A stretch of DNA of 64,000 nt, from positions 39,100 through 103,099 of the forward strand of contig NZ_JIBT01000035.1 in NCBI RefSeq assembly GCF_001039575.1, read 5' to 3'. Source of the stretch: Halomonas sp. PR-M31 (GTDB lineage: Bacteria; Pseudomonadota; Gammaproteobacteria; Pseudomonadales; Halomonadaceae). The notes beneath the pieces were generated by a model. It was not told the DNA's origin and searched no databases. It worked only from the letters and a program-made list of their open reading frames with translations. The position numbers were made by a program, and so were the translations under genes. Below are positions 58,415 to 64,000 of this stretch, in pieces. Positions within the stretch are counted from its first letter, which is position 1; each line of letters opens with the position of its first letter.

Positions 58415-60343
58415 ATGGGTCGCATAATTGGTATTGATTTAGGAACCACCAACTCTTGTGTCGCCGTACTCGATGGTGACAAGCCCAAGGTCATCGAAAA
58501 CGCTGAAGGCACGCGTACGACGCCTTCCATCATCGCCTACACCGATGATGGCGAAACCTTGGTAGGCCAAGCCGCCAAGCGTCAGGCAGTGACCAACCCG
58601 ACCAACACCTTGTACGCCATCAAGCGTCTGATTGGCCGCCGTTTCCAGGATGATGTCGTGCAAAAAGACATCAAGATGGTGCCCTACACCATCGCCAGTG
58701 CCGACAACGGCGATGCCTGGGTCGAGGTCAAGGGCAAGAAGATGGCGCCTCCCCAGGTCAGCGCCGAAGTGCTGAAGAAGATGAAGAAGACCGCCGAGGA
58801 TTATCTGGGCGAATCCGTTACGGAAGCCGTCATCACCGTGCCGGCCTACTTCAACGACTCACAGCGTCAGGCCACCAAAGACGCCGGTCGTATCGCCGGC
58901 CTCGAGGTCAAGCGCATCATCAACGAGCCGACCGCGGCGGCGCTTGCCTATGGCATGGACAAAGCTCGCGGTGACAAGACCATCGCGGTCTACGACCTGG
59001 GTGGTGGTACCTTTGATATCTCGATCATCGAAGTAGCCGACGTTGATGGCGAAACCCAGTTTGAAGTGTTGGCCACCAATGGCGATACCTTCCTGGGCGG
59101 TGAGGATTTCGACCTCAAGCTGATCAACTACCTGGTGGATCAGTTCAAGTCCGATAGCGGCATCGATCTGTCCGGTGACAATCTGGCCATGCAGCGTCTC
59201 AAAGAAGCCGCCGAGAAGGCCAAGATTGAGCTGTCAAGTGCCCAGCAGACCGACGTCAACCTGCCTTACATTACGGCAGACAACACCGGTCCCAAGCACT
59301 TGAACGTCAAGATCACCCGCGCCAAGCTCGAATCCTTGGTCGAAGATCTGGTCAAGCGCTCGCTTGGACCGTGTAAAACCGCGCTGGCAGACGCCGGGCT
59401 TTCCAATTCCGAAATCGACGATGTCATTCTCGTGGGTGGCCAGACACGCATGCCACTGGTTCAGGCCAAGGCTGCGGAGTTCTTCGGTAAGGAAGCACGC
59501 AAAGACGTCAACCCGGACGAGGCTGTGGCCGTGGGTGCCGCAATCCAGGGCGGCGTGCTGGGCGGTGATGTCAAGGACGTGCTGCTGCTCGACGTGACGC
59601 CACTGACCCTGGGTATCGAGACTCTGGGTGGTGTGATGACGCCGCTGATCGAGAAGAACACCACCATTCCGACCAAGAAGACCCAGACCTTCTCGACCGC
59701 GGACGACAATCAAACGGCTGTGACCATCCATGTGCTGCAGGGTGAGCGCAAGCAGTCCGGACAGAACAAGTCGCTAGGTCGTTTCGATCTTGCTGACATT
59801 CCGCCGGCACCGCGAGGCGTGCCCCAGATCGAAGTTGCCTTCGATCTCGATGCCAACGGTATCTTGAACGTCTCTGCCAAGGACAAAGCCACCGGCAAGG
59901 AGCAGTCCATCGTCATCAAGGCCTCAAGCGGTCTGAGCGATGACGAGATCGAGCAGATGGTTCAGGATGCCGAGGCGCATGCCGACGAGGACAAGAAGTT
60001 CGAGGAGCTGGTGCAGCTTCGCAATCAGGCGGATGGCATGATTCACGCATCGCGCAAGACTCTCGACGAAGCCGGCGACAAGGCCTCCGAGGAGGATAAG
60101 CAGAAGATCGAGACGGCTATCTCCGAGCTGGAAGAAGCGCTCAAGGGTGACGATCCGCAGGCTATCCAGACCAAGCTGGATGCGCTGACCGAAGCCTCCG
60201 GCAGCCTGGCTCAAAAGATGTACGCCGAGCAGGCCGAGACGCCCCAGGATGGCGCCCAAGCTGAAGGCACCCAGCAGAAGAAAGAAGATGACGTGGTTGA
60301 CGCCGAGTATGAAGAAGTCAATGACGACCAGAAGAAGCAATAA
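58415..60343 (+). CDS. dnaK: Chaperone DnaK (Hsp70)
   Basis: A 642-residue Hsp70. The ATPase domain (1-380) begins [14 protein letters not shown] and has [22 protein letters not shown] and [14 protein letters not shown]. The interdomain linker is VLLLDVTPL. The substrate domain includes [15 protein letters not shown], and the C-terminal tail is acidic ([14 protein letters not shown]). It binds unfolded peptides with DnaJ and GrpE, all encoded together here. Confidence 0.99.
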   Translation: MGRIIGIDLGTTNSCVAVLDGDKPKVIENAEGTRTTPSIIAYTDDGETLVGQAAKRQAVTNPTNTLYAIKRLIGRRFQDDVVQKDIKMVPYTIASADNGDAWVEVKGKKMAPPQVSAEVLKKMKKTAEDYLGESVTEAVITVPAYFNDSQRQATKDAGRIAGLEVKRIINEPTAAALAYGMDKARGDKTIAVYDLGGGTFDISIIEVADVDGETQFEVLATNGDTFLGGEDFDLKLINYLVDQFKSDSGIDLSGDNLAMQRLKEAAEKAKIELSSAQQTDVNLPYITADNTGPKHLNVKITRAKLESLVEDLVKRSLGPCKTALADAGLSNSEIDDVILVGGQTRMPLVQAKAAEFFGKEARKDVNPDEAVAVGAAIQGGVLGGDVKDVLLLDVTPLTLGIETLGGVMTPLIEKNTTIPTKKTQTFSTADDNQTAVTIHVLQGERKQSGQNKSLGRFDLADIPPAPRGVPQIEVAFDLDANGILNVSAKDKATGKEQSIVIKASSGLSDDEIEQMVQDAEAHADEDKKFEELVQLRNQADGMIHASRKTLDEAGDKASEEDKQKIETAISELEEALKGDDPQAIQTKLDALTEASGSLAQKMYAEQAETPQDGAQAEGTQQKKEDDVVDAEYEEVNDDQKKQ

Positions 60344-60361
60344 CCACGACGTCTGACACGG

Positions 60362-60399
60362 ACGACGGCGGCGCGGGGGCATGACTCCCGCGCTGTCGT
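60362..60399 (+). terminator. Hairpin between dnaK and dnaJ
   Basis: The stem GCGCGGG / CCCGCGC (60371-60377 and 60387-60393) is extended by outer pairing of ACGAC with GTCGT, followed by TTTCC. The short T run and location suggest an attenuator that lowers dnaJ relative to dnaK rather than a full terminator. Confidence 0.5.
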
Positions 60400-60432
60400 T
60401 TCCGTCTATTCGACACGGAGGCGGACAGATCC

Positions 60433-61578
60433 ATGTCCAAGCGTGACTACTATGAAGTGCTGGGCGTCGAGCGCGAAGCCGATCAGAAAGAGATCAAGAA
60501 GGCGTATCGTCGCTTGGCCCAGAAGTACCATCCGGATCGCAACCCGGATGACGATTCCGCGGCAGAGAAATTCCGCGAAATATCCGAGGCTTATGAAATC
60601 CTCGCCGACAGCGAGAAGCGTGCGGCCTACGATCAGTTCGGTCACGCCGGTGTCGACGGCCAGGCCGGCGGCTTTGGCGGTGGCGGCTTCGGTGGCGCGG
60701 GAGCCGGCGGGTTCAGCGATATCTTCGGCGATGTGTTCGGGGATATCTTCGGCGGTGGCGGTGGTCGGCGTAACCCCAATGCGCCTCAGCGAGGCTCCGA
60801 TCTGCGCTATAACCTGGAGCTCGATCTCGAGGACGCAGTAGCCGGCACCACCGTGGACATTCGCGTGCCGCGCCACGTGCCTTGCGATCACTGCGACGGA
60901 AACGGCGCCGAGCCGGGCTCCAGCAAGGAAACCTGCCCCACCTGTCACGGTATGGGACAGGTACGCATGCAGCAGGGCTTCTTTGCTGTGCAGCAAACCT
61001 GCCCGACCTGTCATGGTAGCGGTGAATCCATTAAGGTGCCCTGCCGTGAATGTCGCGGCGAAGGCCGGGTGCGCGAGACCCGCACACTGTCGGTGAAGAT
61101 TCCTTCCGGCGTGGACACCGGCGATCGTATTCGTCTTAACAACGAAGGCGAAAGTGGAATCAATAGTGGCCCGCCAGGAGATCTTTACGTACAGGTCGCC
61201 ATCAAACCGCACCCGATCTTCGAGCGAGATGGTCGTCATTTGCATTGCGAAATGCCGATCAACTTCATCGATGCGGCACTGGGCGGTGAGCTGGAAGTAC
61301 CTACCCTGGAAGGCCGGGTCAAGCTAAAGATCCCTGCCGAGACCCAGACCGGCAAACTGTTCCGATTGCGTGGTAAAGGCGTCAAGCCGGTGCGCGGTGG
61401 TCCCGCGGGTGATCTGCTGTGTAAGGTGGTGGTAGAGACTCCAGTGCATCTGACCGAGCATCAGAAGGGTCTGCTACGGGAGTTCCAGGATAGCCTGGGC
61501 AACAGCAACCATCATTCACCGAAGAAGGATGGCTGGTTCGATGGCGTTAAGCGTTTCTTCGAAGATATGAAGTCCTAG
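60433..61578 (+). CDS. dnaJ: Chaperone DnaJ (Hsp40)
   Basis: A 381-residue class A J-protein. The J domain (1-70) has the HPD motif in [11 protein letters not shown] Gly/Phe-rich linker follows. The zinc domain has four CxxCxGxG repeats ([32 protein letters not shown]). The C-terminal peptide-binding domains complete it. It delivers substrates to DnaK and stimulates its ATPase. GGAGGCGGAC precedes the ATG. Confidence 0.98.
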   Translation: MSKRDYYEVLGVEREADQKEIKKAYRRLAQKYHPDRNPDDDSAAEKFREISEAYEILADSEKRAAYDQFGHAGVDGQAGGFGGGGFGGAGAGGFSDIFGDVFGDIFGGGGGRRNPNAPQRGSDLRYNLELDLEDAVAGTTVDIRVPRHVPCDHCDGNGAEPGSSKETCPTCHGMGQVRMQQGFFAVQQTCPTCHGSGESIKVPCRECRGEGRVRETRTLSVKIPSGVDTGDRIRLNNEGESGINSGPPGDLYVQVAIKPHPIFERDGRHLHCEMPINFIDAALGGELEVPTLEGRVKLKIPAETQTGKLFRLRGKGVKPVRGGPAGDLLCKVVVETPVHLTEHQKGLLREFQDSLGNSNHHSPKKDGWFDGVKRFFEDMKS

Positions 61579-61620
61579 GATCGGTTAGCTTCAAGAGCAA
61601 AAAGTCGCGTCACTGAGAAG

Positions 61621-61815
61621 TGAACTGATCTTCAATAGTTGGACGGTTCATTCAGCCGGCGCCAAGGCCTGAGTCCTGTATTGCACGGGGCTCAGGCCTA
61701 TTAGTTTCGGCTTGATACGCTCGTGATTGTAGTAGTGCATGTAATGATCAAGCGCGTATGAGGTTTCAAAACGACTTTGATAATGAACAAGTTGCCTTGA
61801 GCTTGGCGAGCATCA
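61621..61815 (-). mobile_element. IS3-family (IS150-like) insertion sequence remnant
   Basis: On the minus strand a frame ending at 61652 encodes a typical OrfB transposase C terminus (LDHYMHYYNHERIKPKL, then GLSPVQYRTQ). Reading back, it meets a stop at about 61815, so only the last ~54 codons remain. The outer end from 61621 (TGAACTGATC...AGTTGGACG) looks like an IS150-type terminal inverted repeat. The other end and the rest of the element are missing. The surrounding interval 61579-61903 holds no other gene. Confidence 0.75.
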
Positions 61816-61903
61816 GCCTACATGCCGTAGACTGTAACGTACTTTATCGCTGTCTGAAGCGACTCGGACGGATCGCAATATCGTTACTCAAGAGAGGTCA
61901 GGA

Positions 61904-63148
61904 ATGTCACGCGAGACCATTGTTCTGGGCGCCGGCATGGTCGGTGTCTGTATTGCCTATCATCTGGCCAAGCGGGGGCGCTCGGTGGTGCTGGTGGATC
62001 GCAAAGCGCCGGGGCGAGAAACCTCCTTCGGCAATGCGGGCTTGATTCAGCGAGAAGCGGTACGACCGCATCCCTTTCCTCGAGATTTGCCGAGCCTGTG
62101 GCGCTTGATCCCCAATCGCAGTATCGATATCCGCTATCGTCTGCGCGGCATGCTGGCCGCCTCTGGGCCGCTGTTGCAGTTCTGGCGGCACTCTGCGCCC
62201 AGTAATTATGCCCGCATCGTGCCGGAATACGCCTCCTTGATCATGCACTGCACCGACGAGCACGCCAAGATGATCGACGCGGCGGGTGCGCAAGACTTGA
62301 TCAAGAAGAATGGCTGGTTCGAGGGGTTCCGTACGCGCCAAGTGCTGGATGAGCAGCTGGCGATCGCCCATGAGATGAGAGAGCGTTTCGGGGTGGAGTT
62401 TGAAACTCTTGATCAGACGGCGCTCAGAGCTCAAGAACCCTTTGTTTCCAATGCGCTGGCCGGGGCCATTCATTGGACCAATGCCTGGTCGGTGATTGAT
62501 CCCGGCGCCCTTGTGCAGGCCTATGCCAAAGCCTTCGAGGCGCTGGGCGGGCGCATTGAGCAGGCCGAGGCGAAGAGTTTTTCCCAGACCGGTGCCAGCT
62601 GGAATCTGGCCACCAGCAAAGGCAATCTGGAGGCGGAAGAGCTGGTGGTAGCCATGGGACCCTGGTCGGCCAAATGGTTGCAGCAGCTGGATTATCGGTT
62701 GCCGCTGTTCCCCATGCGCGGCTATCACATGCACTACGCCACTCAAGGCGAAGCCAAGCTCAATCACTGGCTGATGGATTTTGAGACCGGGTATTTGTTG
62801 ACGCCCATGCGCGCTGGAATTCGCCTGACCACCGGTGCGGAAATGGACATTCTCGACGCGCCACCGCATTCAGGGCAGCTCGAGGATGCAGAAGCGGTGG
62901 CCCGCAAACTGTTCCCCTTGGGTGAGCGGCTCGATGAGGCGCCATGGAAAGGCGCGCGGCCCTGTATGCCGGACATGAAGCCTGTCATCGGCCCGGCGCC
63001 GAATCATTCCGGGCTGTGGCTCGCCTTCGGTCACGGTCATCAGGGCTTCACCCTGGGGCCGACCACTGGCCGCCTGCTGGGCGAAATGATGGACGGTGAA
63101 GAACCCCTGGTCGACATGCAGCCGTTTCGCGCCGATCGATTCCGCTGA
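61904..63148 (+). CDS. FAD-dependent oxidoreductase, DadA/D-amino acid dehydrogenase-like
   Basis: A 414-residue flavoprotein of the DAO family. The N terminus has the dinucleotide-binding motif IVLGAGMVGVCIAYHLAKRGRSVVLVDRK, then ETSFGNAGLIQ, typical of DadA. The C terminus has GLWLAFGHGHQGFTLGPTTGRLLGEMM for FAD binding. It probably oxidises a D-amino acid or another amine. No racemase or other dad gene is nearby, so the substrate is open. Confidence 0.88.
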   Translation: MSRETIVLGAGMVGVCIAYHLAKRGRSVVLVDRKAPGRETSFGNAGLIQREAVRPHPFPRDLPSLWRLIPNRSIDIRYRLRGMLAASGPLLQFWRHSAPSNYARIVPEYASLIMHCTDEHAKMIDAAGAQDLIKKNGWFEGFRTRQVLDEQLAIAHEMRERFGVEFETLDQTALRAQEPFVSNALAGAIHWTNAWSVIDPGALVQAYAKAFEALGGRIEQAEAKSFSQTGASWNLATSKGNLEAEELVVAMGPWSAKWLQQLDYRLPLFPMRGYHMHYATQGEAKLNHWLMDFETGYLLTPMRAGIRLTTGAEMDILDAPPHSGQLEDAEAVARKLFPLGERLDEAPWKGARPCMPDMKPVIGPAPNHSGLWLAFGHGHQGFTLGPTTGRLLGEMMDGEEPLVDMQPFRADRFR

Positions 63149-63161
63149 CGTCCACGCCGGA

Positions 63162-64000
63162 TTAATTATCTTCCGGCGCAGGTAGCTCGAAGCAGCTCAA
63201 CAGCGTTTCTTGCACCATGCGAAAGTTGTCGTCGCTGACCATCAGGTAGCGGTTGCCGCCAAGATGGGTCAGACCTTCGAAATTGTCCAGTCGCCATCCA
63301 TCACCGCTGGAAAGCTGTGCCAGGGTATCGACATCGATCTGGCCGTCGCTACCCAGGCGTACCCGGCGCAAGCTAATGACCAGCGGCGCTGGTGGTGCGA
63401 AAGCGCGTTCCAGAGCCAATAAATCGCTGCCGTAGGTTTCCAGGGCAGTCAGGGCGTTACCGGACTCATTAAGCAGGGGATAGACCCATTCGGCCTCGCT
63501 GCCTAGAGAAAATAGCCGGGTGCTACTCTTGCCGGAGCTACTGGCCTTATCGGAGCCGCTGGGAGCATTTTCCAACCCGACGATAATTCCTTCCCGAGGA
63601 TGACGGCCCATGGCCTCAGCGCCTGTATTGAAGGCTATGTCGCGTAGCCACTTGGGCTTGAGGGGTTTGCCCACGGATTTGCCATTAGGGTAAAAACGCT
63701 GAATGCGGTGGTTGCGTTCAAAGCCGACCAGCAGCATGGTGTCGCCGCGAACGCCGTTATTGCCCCGCTGCACGATCATGGACTCTGCATCCGCTGCGTC
63801 CTCGTTCAATGCTCGTCCCTGACGATCGCGCAGCACATAGGTCTTCAGAGGATCGAGGCCAACCAGTTCGTCGCCGGAAAAACGCAGCCGCACCCGGTGT
63901 AGCCAGCCGCGGTCCGAGATCATGTAAAGCAGGGATTCATCTTCATCCCAGGCCAGGTCGGAGAGTCCGCCCACGGGCGAGTCATCCTGCCATTTGCCGG
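63162..64000 (-). CDS. Esterase-like activity of phytase family protein (5' truncated)
   Basis: The frame is open to the window edge, so the N terminus and any signal peptide lie beyond 64000. The visible 279 residues have the phytase-like (PF13449-type) pattern: PVGGLSDLAWDEDESLLYMISDRG, DAESMIVQRG, FNTGAEAMGRHPREGIIVGLENA and FEGLTHLGGNRYLMVSDDNF. Family members are exported beta-propellers with esterase or phytase-like folds whose substrate is rarely known. It converges on the oxidoreductase gene with 13 bases between stops. Confidence 0.82.
   Translation of the reverse strand, partial: GKWQDDSPVGGLSDLAWDEDESLLYMISDRGWLHRVRLRFSGDELVGLDPLKTYVLRDRQGRALNEDAADAESMIVQRGNNGVRGDTMLLVGFERNHRIQRFYPNGKSVGKPLKPKWLRDIAFNTGAEAMGRHPREGIIVGLENAPSGSDKASSSGKSSTRLFSLGSEAEWVYPLLNESGNALTALETYGSDLLALERAFAPPAPLVISLRRVRLGSDGQIDVDTLAQLSSGDGWRLDNFEGLTHLGGNRYLMVSDDNFRMVQETLLSCFELPAPEDN

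Noticed and set aside
1..64000. CRISPR arrays, tRNA or rRNA genes, prophage or defence islands
   Set aside because: No regularly spaced repeats, no tRNA or rRNA signature other than tmRNA, and no phage or defence genes were recognised.

Overview
The window reads as a chromosomal core segment of a moderately GC-rich gammaproteobacterium, most likely a member of the Halomonadaceae or a close relative. The reasons are the fused nuoCD inside a 13-gene nuo operon, Pseudomonas-like neighbourhoods (yihA/cytochrome c4/dsbA/endonuclease; xerC-DUF484-dapF-lysA-lptM-argH; hemCDXY; bamE/fur), several TRAP transporters, and an osmotic/ion-stress flavour (large MscS-type channel, CPA1 antiporter). The taxonomic call is inference from gene order and protein resemblance; no search was run.

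Layout. 1-3031: a 5'-truncated TRAP solute receptor converging on a DctQ-DctM permease pair. 3202-9264: housekeeping genes (DUF2390 protein, YheS ABC-F ATPase, ChaB, Dtd, HAD phosphatase, ThiD) with a second, orphan TRAP receptor. 9545-24599: complete complex I operon nuoA-B-CD-E-F-G-H-I-J-K-L-M-N, with nuoN frameshifted as sequenced. 24599-24836: a highly structured intergenic repeat. 24855-26808: another TRAP permease pair, its DctM frameshifted. 26946-30033: endonuclease, dsbA, cytochrome c4 and yihA (frameshifted near its end). 30039-36227: a minus-strand run yigB-like, xerC, DUF484, dapF, lysA, lptM, argH. 36476-41165: hemC-hemD-hemX-hemY. 41302-52399: stress region with a YbiO-like channel, LysR regulator, WrbA, glutathionyl-hydroquinone reductase, DoxX, two pirins, YcaC hydrolase with a divergent LysR regulator, and an antiporter. 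52778-61578: quality-control and stress core: ssrA/smpB, ratA/rnfH, bamE/fur, recN, grpE-dnaK-dnaJ. 61621-64000: an IS150-type remnant, a DadA-like oxidoreductase and a phytase-like secreted protein running off the end.

Regulation visible in the sequence includes a LexA box upstream of recN, sigma-32-type promoters before grpE and dnaK, a 10-bp inverted repeat reaching the wrbA ribosome-binding site, nested palindromes between ycaC and its LysR gene, and about ten hairpin terminators.

The most striking anomaly is that three otherwise conserved genes (nuoN, a TRAP dctM and yihA) each break by loss of exactly one C in a short C run. Because yihA is usually essential and nuoN is core to complex I, an assembly or base-calling error is more likely than real gene decay. 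I found no convincing undescribed multi-gene system; the best candidates for new biology are the 24.6-kb repeat element and the two palindromic regulatory regions.
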